Shown: piece after piece, positions 17,105 to 24,801 of the stretch | Layout: every line of letters begins with the position of its first letter | How positions within the stretch are numbered: the first letter of the stretch is position 1 | Source: Pseudomonadales bacterium | GTDB taxonomy: Bacteria; Pseudomonadota; Gammaproteobacteria; Pseudomonadales; UBA7239 | Reading direction: 5' to 3' | NCBI GenBank assembly: GCA_041395665.1 | Contig: JAWLAB010000003.1 | Coordinates: forward strand, 186,001-250,000 | Length of the DNA: 64,000 nucleotides | Program-made: the position numbers and the translations under genes | Notes under the pieces: model-generated | Seen by the model: the letters and a program-made list of their open reading frames with translations, nothing else | Told to the model about the DNA's origin: nothing | Databases searched by the model: none

Positions 17105-18082
17105 CTATTCCGGCGCATTACTGGACTCGTGATAAATCCGTAAACGAGTGGTGTACGGCTCTGCCACTTGAATCCGAGTGCCGCGCAGAATTTTGCCGAT
17201 ATCCTGCAGAGTATCCACACAGGTGTCGTAATTATTCAGTAGGCAATCAGCGGAAACACTGAGGTAATCTGCGGGGTTCTTAGTTCCAGATTGCCAAAGC
17301 TTACGGCAAGCAACCATGTTGCTCTTGTAGGCCTGTTTAACATGCGAGTTGATTGTTTTGGCAATGGCGCTGCCGCATTGCGAAAAGACACCGATATTTT
17401 CCATGGCAGCTCCCAAGCCCACCCATTGCGCTACGGTGGCCTCTTCGGCAGCTCGCTCCACGCTCTCGGAAATGGCGCTGAATAAGTTGGCGTAACGCTG
17501 CTCAATCGTATTGCCAAACAGAGGATCCGCCTCTGGCTGAATATCATGAATGATGTCTGACCAGTCTTCTTCAGACAAAGTGCTCAACACAAGAGGGAAA
17601 ACTTGGCTTTCCTCATAGTCCATATGGCGCTTCATGCTGGCTACATAATCTTCACAGCGCAGGCGCAGAGTTCTCTGCAGATCGGCTGTCCATTCCTGCT
17701 GAAGCTCTTCTATATAGTGCAGCAAAGCTTCTGATTTTTTATTAATCGTTTCGTGGTCAATCAGCAGTGATAGCACTTCTTCTTTTTGAGTCTCACCTTG
17801 CTCCGCGAGCTTGCGATAAACAATGTCCTCTTTCGCGTGATGAAAACGATCAACGTGTGAATGCATATAGCCGATAGCATCACGCATAACCGAGAGATCA
17901 GGTTTCTCACCTGCATCGATTGACTCAATTTGTTCGTTTAAGACTTTAAGCAAACGAGCAACATATTTATGCTCAAGATGAAGATGCTTCATGACCTCAG
18001 AAGAGGAGAGCAGTCGCTTTGCAACGGGGAAATCGGTAAGTGGCTTTGACTGATTCGCTTCGGCAGGCTTAGGTTTCGACAT
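17105..18082 (-). CDS. Hemerythrin-domain protein with a phasin-like C-terminal half
   Basis: The protein is 325 residues. Residues about 30-170 form a four-helix hemerythrin domain with candidate di-iron ligands His38, His74/76, His82, Glu85, His110, His153 and Glu157/158 (HHAKED and HMDYEE motifs). Such domains bind oxygen or sense redox and iron. Residues about 185-315 are helical and unrelated to hemerythrin; NPADYLSVSADCLLNNYDTCVDTL with the preceding VACRKLWQSG resembles the end of phasin-family repeats. That second match is weak and by eye only. The gene diverges from the phasin gene 198 bases away, which supports a tie to storage granules. Confidence 0.75.
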   Translation of the reverse strand: MSKPKPAEANQSKPLTDFPVAKRLLSSSEVMKHLHLEHKYVARLLKVLNEQIESIDAGEKPDLSVMRDAIGYMHSHVDRFHHAKEDIVYRKLAEQGETQKEEVLSLLIDHETINKKSEALLHYIEELQQEWTADLQRTLRLRCEDYVASMKRHMDYEESQVFPLVLSTLSEEDWSDIIHDIQPEADPLFGNTIEQRYANLFSAISESVERAAEEATVAQWVGLGAAMENIGVFSQCGSAIAKTINSHVKQAYKSNMVACRKLWQSGTKNPADYLSVSADCLLNNYDTCVDTLQDIGKILRGTRIQVAEPYTTRLRIYHESSNAPE

Positions 18083-18280
18083 GATTGGCTACTCTTGGAA
18101 ACTTTTTCAGTATACTCGAAAGACTTATTTTGGTGCGGCGCAAAATAAAATCATAATAATGAATAATTAGTATGTTTATTCTATTTTTTATTCCTACTAT
18201 GCACTCCGATGTGAAAGATGGTTCTGGCTAGGCAGCACCACCAATCAAACCAGTAACCCAATAGATAAACGGAGAAGTTT

Positions 18281-18715
18281 ATGACTAAGAAAGTAAAAGA
18301 TATCAAAGAAGCTAAAATTGCAGACAAAGCAAGTGAAGTTGCTAAAAGCATTTGGCTGGCTGGATTGGGAGCGTACGGCAAAGCATTTGATGAAGCTGTA
18401 AGCCAGTACGGCAAAGTAAGCAAAGAAACCAGCAAAGTATTTGACGATTTGGTAGAGCTCGGCAAAAAGCTGGATAGCGAAAGCCAAGCCAAATTATCTA
18501 AAGCTAAAGACAAAACGACTGCAACTATTGAAGACCGTATCAATAAAGTGCGCAACAGTGTAAACATGGGCTCTTTGAGCATCGGCGCTGATAACGCAAA
18601 AATTGACGAAGTGAATGCAAAAGTTGATGCACTGTCTGATAAGTTGGACGCATTACTGGACAGCATGGCTGTTAGCAAGCCCAAAGCACCTGCTAAGGCA
18701 TCTGCCAAAGCCTAA
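18281..18715 (+). CDS. Phasin (PhaI/PhaF type granule-associated protein)
   Basis: The protein is 144 residues, rich in Lys and Ala. SIWLAGLGAYGKAFDEA near residues 24-40 is the hallmark opening of the pseudomonad PhaF/PhaI family; a long amphipathic helix follows, with a heptad-like VNAKVDALSDKLDALLDSM and a short KPKAPAKASAKA tail. These proteins coat polyhydroxyalkanoate granules. The length is close to PhaI. GGAG precedes the ATG, and a good terminator follows. The 198-base upstream region is AT-rich and shared with the divergent hemerythrin gene. No PHA synthase is in the window. Confidence 0.9.
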   Translation: MTKKVKDIKEAKIADKASEVAKSIWLAGLGAYGKAFDEAVSQYGKVSKETSKVFDDLVELGKKLDSESQAKLSKAKDKTTATIEDRINKVRNSVNMGSLSIGADNAKIDEVNAKVDALSDKLDALLDSMAVSKPKAPAKASAKA

Positions 18716-18770
18716 TTTCATCGTTCTAGCCCTGGACAGACAACCCTTCCTGTTTGTCTGATCCACTTTT

Positions 18771-18807
18771 AGCAAGGTTTCCGCTCTGGAGCCTTGCTTT
18801 TTTTTTG
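18771..18807 (+). terminator. Rho-independent terminator after the phasin gene
   Basis: Stem AGCAAGG/CCTTGCT (18771-18777 with 18792-18798), with inner pairing TCC/GGA, is followed by an unbroken run of Ts to about 18806. It separates the phasin gene from the PhaD-like regulator. Confidence 0.9.
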
Positions 18808-18857
18808 TGAATTTTCGATATTAAGCCCTTATCTATTCCATTCCTTAATAGGGCCGC

Positions 18858-19492
18858 ATGAAAACAAAAGAAAAAATTTTACAGGCCAGCCTACTTTTAT
18901 TTAACGAAGAGGGTGAGCCCAATGTAACAACTGCGGATATTGCTAATGAGCTGGAAATAAGTCCTGGCAATCTCTATTACCACTTCAAAGGCAAAGAAAT
19001 CATTATTGAGACATTGTTTGCTCGATTTGAAAATAGCTTTGCTGAAATACTTCATGCGCCAATTAAAAAAGAACTCAAGGTTGAGGATAGTTGGTATTAC
19101 CTACATGTGGTTTTTGAAGAAATCTACCACTACAGATTTATTTATCACAATATCAATGAGTTGCTGTTTCGCTATGCCTCTCTCGGCAAAAAATTTAGGC
19201 GGTTACTGAATATCAAGTTTCAAACGGCAAGAACGGTTATTTCATCACTCCGTGATGTGGATATTTTGGTTATTGATCAGAAAGATATCGACATTTTGGT
19301 CAGTAATATCGTCATGACAGTTACTTACTGGATTGCGTACTCCATACTTTGTGATGAAAAACAGGATGAAAAAACCATCATCAACAAAGGTGTTTTTCAA
19401 GTTCTCTCTTTGATTTCCCCTATCTTGGTGAAGGCAAAAAGGAGTTTTTAGAGTTCTGTGATCGCTACTACAAGCAGGTTTTTGACGCGTGA
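18858..19492 (+). CDS. phaD: PhaD-like TetR regulator, frameshifted near its end
   Basis: TetR-family DNA-binding protein. The helix-turn-helix region (FNEEGEPNVTTADIANELE, ISPGNLYYHFKGKE) is very close to Pseudomonas PhaD, which activates PHA genes together with phasins. The written frame stops at 19449-19451 (197 residues). Restoring one A in the A5 run at 19436-19440 would instead continue KKEFLEFCDRYYKQVFDA to a TGA at 19490-19492, overlapping the next gene's GTG as GTGA. I take this as the true end, so about 211 residues. The position beside a phasin supports the PhaD call; the ligand is unknown. Confidence 0.8.
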
Positions 19493-20886
19493 AGGGTATT
19501 CGCCATCACGCTATCTCTCGCCACTTACATCTCGCACAAGCTGGCATGAAAGCTGGATGGGGATGGACAAAAGGTCTGTGGAATACACTCTTAATTAGCG
19601 ATGCGGAAGAAAAACAAACACTGCGCCATCAAAATATTGAAAAACAAATACAACAATTAGTGCAAGACATAAGCCAGCTTAAAGGCGGCGTAGTAAAACT
19701 GGGGCAAATTTTAGCAACCTATGCTGACTACTGTTTCCCTCCCGTAGTAGCCAGCGCTTTACATCAATTAGAGTCAGACACAGACCCTTTGTCCTGGTCT
19801 TGCATTGCTCCTCATATAGAGGCAGCACTTGGTGATAAAAGAACTGACTTAATCATTGAACCCACGCCACTGGCAGCGGCATCTCTTTCGCAGGCACATA
19901 AAGCAAGAATTAAAATCAGCCACCAACCTATCTGCTTAAAAATTCTTTATCCAGATATTGATAAAGCCTTACTGGCTGATTTTAGTGTTTTAAAAGCCTC
20001 TCTCTTTTTATGGATGGATAAAAAGCAGCGAGAGGAAATGTCATCGCGAGCGGACGAAATCATTGCAGTTTTACTCGAAGAAATTGATTTACAAAAAGAA
20101 GCACAAAAGCTTTTGCGCTGGGGAAATCTGCTGGCTAACGATGATCGATTTATCGTTCCTCAAGTGTATGAGGAATATTCCACATCGACTATCTTAGCGA
20201 TGAGTTTTGAGCAAGGCGTCTCACAAAATGATCCTGTTATTCAAACACTGTCGCAAGACAGGCGGAATTACCTAGCCCAAAATATGCTGGAGCTACTGCT
20301 CTCCGAAGTTTTTCTTTGGGGTGAAATACAAACTGACCCCCACGCAGGAAACTATCGTATTTACATAGCTGATGAATACAGACCTCAAGACACTATTGTT
20401 TTGCTTGACTTTGGTTCCGTACGAATATTGGAGCCTTCATTACTGAAAGCACTAAGAAAAATGATTCTTGCTGCTTATTGGGGCGATAAAGACGAACTTT
20501 GTAATGGAATGATACAGGCGGGATTTTTATCAGAAGATACAGCGAATGAAATTAAAGATATTTTTTGCTCTGTATTGCTTGGATTGGCAGAGCCATTAAA
20601 TTACAAAATGCGATTAGAAAAAGGAGAGGATATTCCATCTTACACAATGGATGAAGCGGGAAACTACTGTTGGGCTGCTGCAAAATTACCAAAGCGTATG
20701 GGGAAGCTCGCGTTGAAATCTGCATTTAGTCAACACTTTCAATTTCCAGGCGTGGAATTTATGTTGGTGGCACGCAAATTGGCAGGTGTGTATTCTTTTA
20801 TTGCGGCCTTAGACGCTCGCTTTGATGGCAGTGTAGTGATGGAAAACATTATTCAACGAATGAATAATGTAACTGAGTACACTTAA
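19489..20886 (+). CDS. ABC1/UbiB-family atypical kinase
   Basis: The protein is 465 residues from a GTG. The family's KxGQ motif appears as KGGVVKLGQ, the modified glycine-rich loop as PLAAASLSQAHKARI, the ATP-site lysine region as ICLKILYPD, the catalytic-loop motif as TDPHAGNYRIY, and the metal motif as VLLDFGSVR. The C-terminus lacks the membrane helices of UbiB, and no ubi genes are nearby, so a role other than ubiquinone synthesis is likely. It overlaps the PhaD-like gene if that gene's indel is corrected, which suggests coupling. The stop overlaps that of the converging nuclease-like gene. Confidence 0.85.
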   Translation: MKGIRHHAISRHLHLAQAGMKAGWGWTKGLWNTLLISDAEEKQTLRHQNIEKQIQQLVQDISQLKGGVVKLGQILATYADYCFPPVVASALHQLESDTDPLSWSCIAPHIEAALGDKRTDLIIEPTPLAAASLSQAHKARIKISHQPICLKILYPDIDKALLADFSVLKASLFLWMDKKQREEMSSRADEIIAVLLEEIDLQKEAQKLLRWGNLLANDDRFIVPQVYEEYSTSTILAMSFEQGVSQNDPVIQTLSQDRRNYLAQNMLELLLSEVFLWGEIQTDPHAGNYRIYIADEYRPQDTIVLLDFGSVRILEPSLLKALRKMILAAYWGDKDELCNGMIQAGFLSEDTANEIKDIFCSVLLGLAEPLNYKMRLEKGEDIPSYTMDEAGNYCWAAAKLPKRMGKLALKSAFSQHFQFPGVEFMLVARKLAGVYSFIAALDARFDGSVVMENIIQRMNNVTEYT

Positions 20887-21833
20887 TCATCGTCCGTTTG
20901 TGTATTGAAATCAGCCCACACAGGAAAGTGATCGGAAAATTGCTTTGTGAAAGGCTCTGAATTCTGTGGCTTATAGATCGTGGTTGACTGCTTGCGCCAT
21001 TCGCCGGTATCTTTTTTCTTTATCATGATGTGATCGAGTATTTTTCCATACTTTCCTTTTCCTTGTGAACGATTAAAACTTTCAGGATTTCTATCTCCTT
21101 TTTCTGTGGTGGCATCTAAACCCATCGCTAAAAGTGCTTCTAAGCTTTTATTTTTTCCTGAAGTGTTAAAGTCACCTAAAGCGATAATGTCACGGTCAGA
21201 TTGCTCAAGTTTCTTTAATTCACCGGCAAGATAATAAGTTTGTAAGCCCCGCACATCATCGCTGCAGTGTCCTTGATTGCCAAAACCTGATTTGAGATGC
21301 ACTGCAATCAACCAGAAATCAAATTTATCTGCTCGAAATTTCCCTGCTAGTGGTCTGCGTAACTGTGACGATCGACACCATTCATTCACTTGATAGCTGT
21401 CGGGTACATTGAGCTCGGCAACGGCCGCATCTGCAATGACAGGTTTGCGCCAAGCCATAACAACGCGCTGTCCTTGGCCACTATTTCCTACTGCCGTTTT
21501 GTAACCTTTTTTCTCTAAGGCAGAACGCAACTCTTGCCAAGGACGGGTAGAGTAGTGGTCACCACGATACATACCGTCAATACTGGTGTTAATTTCTTGT
21601 AACGAAATTAAATCAATAGACCATTGATCAGAGATCATATCCGCCATGCCTTGAATGGTTTTTGTGTCAGACGCCTGATCGCGTTTTTCACCTCCTAACC
21701 AAGCGATATTCCAAGTGCCAACCCGTACACAGTGTGTGCTTGAATCACATTTTTCTGCTTGCGAAAAAGATGCCAACAAACAGAAAGCTGCGAATACAGC
21801 CGATTGGCGAGCAATAGACAATAGTGAACTCAC
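20883..21833 (-). CDS. Secreted endonuclease/exonuclease/phosphatase-family protein
   Basis: The protein is 316 residues. An N-terminal signal peptide (AVFAAFCLLASFSQA) is followed by the EEP fold: VGTWNIAWLGG, SLQEI (metal Glu), AVHLKSGFGNQGHC, ALGDFNTSGKN (catalytic Asp/Asn) and KQFSDHFPVWA (catalytic Asp-His). All core residues for Mg-dependent phosphoester cleavage are present. Possible activities are extracellular nuclease or phosphodiesterase; the sequence does not decide. It starts 14 bases after trhP and probably shares its transcript. Confidence 0.85.
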   Translation of the reverse strand: MSSLLSIARQSAVFAAFCLLASFSQAEKCDSSTHCVRVGTWNIAWLGGEKRDQASDTKTIQGMADMISDQWSIDLISLQEINTSIDGMYRGDHYSTRPWQELRSALEKKGYKTAVGNSGQGQRVVMAWRKPVIADAAVAELNVPDSYQVNEWCRSSQLRRPLAGKFRADKFDFWLIAVHLKSGFGNQGHCSDDVRGLQTYYLAGELKKLEQSDRDIIALGDFNTSGKNKSLEALLAMGLDATTEKGDRNPESFNRSQGKGKYGKILDHIMIKKKDTGEWRKQSTTIYKPQNSEPFTKQFSDHFPVWADFNTQTDDD

Positions 21834-21846
21834 CGAGGCTTCCTTT

Positions 21847-23265
21847 TTAGATGGCTTTCATCAACAGACCAAAATCTGGAGTTATATTTCCTTCAACTTG
21901 AATGCGCACTTGATGGCCAGATCCTGGCGCAACCTCTACAGATTCGCCATGTTTATTTTTCATAGCAGATAAGCGAAATACCTGATTACCTTGTGGATGC
22001 ATCAATTCAATTTCATCGCCAACAGAAAATTTATTTTTTGTATCGATTATCCATTCATTCGTGCTGTTATCTTTGCCTATCACCTCACCAACAAACTGTT
22101 GCTTGGTAGAAATTGAAAAGCCACTTTCGTAGTTTTGATATTCTTTCGGTAAGTGACGACGATAAAAACCTTCTGTATAACCACGGCTGGCTAAACTTTC
22201 TAATTTATCCATCAACCCCATATTAAATTCGCGACCGGCCAGAGCGTCATCAATCGCTTCACGATAGACCTGTGCAGTCCTTGCTGCATAAAAATGCGAT
22301 TTGGTTCTTCCTTCAATTTTCAAAGAGTCGACACCAATATCAATCAAGCGTTTGACATGCTGTATCGCACGCAAATCTTTGGAGTTCATGATGTAAGTGC
22401 CGTGCTCGTCCTCATAAGCGGGCATGTATTCGCCAGGGCGATTCTCTTCTTGCAATAGAAAAACACGGTCTTCAATGTTGAGCAATTTTCCACTGCTGAC
22501 GCTGTCGGTAGGGCTAACCGAAGGATCCCAACTACCTACTTCACCTGAAACTTGAAAAGAGGAGGCAAGTGTTTGACTCGCTTCAGTAATTTGTTTTTGC
22601 ACTTCGGGATTGGTAGCGACAATGTCGCCCTCATTGGTTTCTGTAGCTTCGTGAGTGTCGTATTTCCAGCGACAAGAATTGGTGCAAGCACCTTGGTTTC
22701 CATCACGGTGCGTCATGTAGCCCGACAGTAAACAGCGCCCAGAATAAGCAATACACAATGCGCCATGCACAAAGACTTCTAGCTCGATATCAGGGCAGCG
22801 TTGGCGTATTTCTTCTACTTCGTCCAGCGACAATTCACGCGATAAAATCACGCGCTGCAAGCCTTGTCGCTCCCAAAACTTAACAGCAGCCCAGTTCACC
22901 GCATTTGCTTGCACAGACAAATGGATAGGCATATATGGCCATTTATCGCGCACCATCATGATGAGCCCTGGATCCGACATAATCAGTGCGTCAGGCTGCA
23001 TGGCAATCACCGGCTCCATATCACGCAAGTAAGAGCGTATTTTGTCGTTGTGCGGCGCGAGATTGCTGGCGACAAAAAAGCGTTTACCTTGCGCATGCGC
23101 CATAGAAATGGCTTCAGCCATTTTGTCTAACTGGTTGAATTCATTGTTTCTTACCCGTAGGCTATAGCGGGGTTGACCGGCGTAAACTGCATCGGCGCCG
23201 TAAGCAAACGCATACTGCATATTTCTGATGGAGCCTGCTGGTGATAACAACTCTACCGATTTCAT
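21847..23265 (-). CDS. trhP: tRNA hydroxylation protein, U32 peptidase family (YegQ)
   Basis: Acts in forming 5-hydroxyuridine at tRNA position 34 as part of the prephenate-dependent route in E. coli. The protein is 472 residues from the ATG at 23265, which gives the family N-terminus MKSVELLSPAG; a longer start at 23301 is possible but lacks support. AFAYGADAVYAGQPRYSLR, LEVFVHGALCIAYSGRC and SLKIEGRTKSHFYAARTAQ are diagnostic. Cys171, 178, 194 and 198 match the cysteines that hold an iron-sulfur cluster in related U32 proteins. Residues about 205-260 form a longer, acidic and Ser-rich insertion than I recall for E. coli YegQ. Confidence 0.92.
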   Translation of the reverse strand: MKSVELLSPAGSIRNMQYAFAYGADAVYAGQPRYSLRVRNNEFNQLDKMAEAISMAHAQGKRFFVASNLAPHNDKIRSYLRDMEPVIAMQPDALIMSDPGLIMMVRDKWPYMPIHLSVQANAVNWAAVKFWERQGLQRVILSRELSLDEVEEIRQRCPDIELEVFVHGALCIAYSGRCLLSGYMTHRDGNQGACTNSCRWKYDTHEATETNEGDIVATNPEVQKQITEASQTLASSFQVSGEVGSWDPSVSPTDSVSSGKLLNIEDRVFLLQEENRPGEYMPAYEDEHGTYIMNSKDLRAIQHVKRLIDIGVDSLKIEGRTKSHFYAARTAQVYREAIDDALAGREFNMGLMDKLESLASRGYTEGFYRRHLPKEYQNYESGFSISTKQQFVGEVIGKDNSTNEWIIDTKNKFSVGDEIELMHPQGNQVFRLSAMKNKHGESVEVAPGSGHQVRIQVEGNITPDFGLLMKAI

Positions 23266-23357
23266 CGCTGTGTTTTTCTGATAGCTGGAATTGGGGCGCA
23301 TTATAGCAAGGGCGCATATAACAATAGCATCCTCAAAATTGAGTTAGAGGAAATCGT

Positions 23358-24797
23358 ATGTTTTCAGGTTATACAAGTGGGGAATACCAATCAGTGATGT
23401 TTTTTGTCGATGGGCATGTCGATAGAGAAATGCTGTTCACGGAATTTGAAGCCATTCTTGATAACTTCGTACCTATTCCAAGTTTTGCCGATAAAAATAT
23501 CCAAGCAGTTTGTGTGGGAATAAATGGTCAACTCAAAATTATTTCTGCCGTTTTTTTTCTATTGCGTTTTGATAGTGCTGGTAACGCCGATAGTAAATGG
23601 AATATCCCGCTACAAGAATTAACAGACCAAGCGGAGTTGGGGCCAGATCTGGGTGCCGGTCCTATTCGTTTGTGTTGCCGCAGTCAGTGTCCTGTTGATT
23701 GGCATGTTCAAGGGCTGTGGGATCCTGACATGAATCAGCAACCCAATGCATTTGTCGTGCTGCGAGATCTTGTTAAACGCAATCGCTTGGGATTCAAAGA
23801 GTTGCCGTTTGATGTTGATGAAATCCACGATGGTGACCGCAAATACGCTTTTGAAATTCCAGTTTTAACTGGTGAGGCGCTAGTTTCTAATTTTGGTGGA
23901 AGTGCCGGTGAAATCAGTGATGCAGATAAATCTTTGGCGCATTCACTGATTCAATATATCAGGAAAAAAGTGGCTGTTGATAATAGCGAGCAACTGGAGA
24001 ACTTAGAAAGGCAACATCAACTTCAGCTAACCGCAGAAAAAAATAAAGCCGCTGATGAACTGCGCGAAGCACGGCAGATTCATAGTGATGAACTGCGACA
24101 GATGCAAACACAGCTGGAAAGTACACAAGCAGTAATTGATAGTGGCCGCCAAGCTATGGATGCACTGCGCAGACAGCTACAAGATCAACAACAAATCACT
24201 GATAAGCTGCGCGATTCTTTCCATAAGCAATTGGAAGAATCCAAGCAAGTTGAAGGAGATCAAATAGAAAAACTCAAGGCTAATTTTGAAGCCGAATTGG
24301 AAATTCGCGTTCAAGGTATTGTTAAAGAGTTAGAGCAACAACTCGACGGGAAAGACATTGAAATCTCTTACTGTAAAGAGCAACAAACCGTATTGCGCGA
24401 TGAGATTGATACTTTGCATCGGGAACACGCAAAATTAATCAAAGAAGCTGGCGAACAATTTATTACCCGTTTGCGTGATAACAAAGTTACCTTTATGGCG
24501 TACCACTTAGGCGCTGGCAATATCACGATTGACTTAGAAGACATTGGTACTTATCTTGAAAACCCACTGGCTTACGCAGCCACCATGTGCAAAGTAACAG
24601 AGACCGACTACAGAAGCTGGCTAACGCACTACAACAACCCAGTCTGCGGTGAGTTTTCAACGGCTAAGGGTGAGGAATGCGGCAAGAAATTACGCAGAGT
24701 GGATGTGCCTGCTCAGTTCGTTACTGGGCGCTCAGATCGCTGCCCACTGCACTGGAGTTTTAGTGCAGTAGGTGATGGCAACAACAAACCAGAATAG
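23358..24797 (+). CDS. Unknown coiled-coil protein with a C-terminal Cys cluster
   Basis: I do not recognise a characterised family. The protein is 479 residues. Residues 1-190 form a globular domain (MFFVDGHVDREMLFTEFEAI near the start) with a CCRSQCPVDWH patch. Residues about 205-370 are a long Gln/Glu-rich coiled coil. The C-terminal domain contains Cys430, Cys441, Cys462 and His465 (C-x10-C-x20-C-x2-H), which could bind zinc. No signal peptide or membrane segment is visible. GAGG precedes the ATG. It stands alone, divergent from trhP and converging on prc. Confidence 0.8.
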   Translation: MFSGYTSGEYQSVMFFVDGHVDREMLFTEFEAILDNFVPIPSFADKNIQAVCVGINGQLKIISAVFFLLRFDSAGNADSKWNIPLQELTDQAELGPDLGAGPIRLCCRSQCPVDWHVQGLWDPDMNQQPNAFVVLRDLVKRNRLGFKELPFDVDEIHDGDRKYAFEIPVLTGEALVSNFGGSAGEISDADKSLAHSLIQYIRKKVAVDNSEQLENLERQHQLQLTAEKNKAADELREARQIHSDELRQMQTQLESTQAVIDSGRQAMDALRRQLQDQQQITDKLRDSFHKQLEESKQVEGDQIEKLKANFEAELEIRVQGIVKELEQQLDGKDIEISYCKEQQTVLRDEIDTLHREHAKLIKEAGEQFITRLRDNKVTFMAYHLGAGNITIDLEDIGTYLENPLAYAATMCKVTETDYRSWLTHYNNPVCGEFSTAKGEECGKKLRRVDVPAQFVTGRSDRCPLHWSFSAVGDGNNKPE

Positions 24798-24801
24798 TTT
24801 T

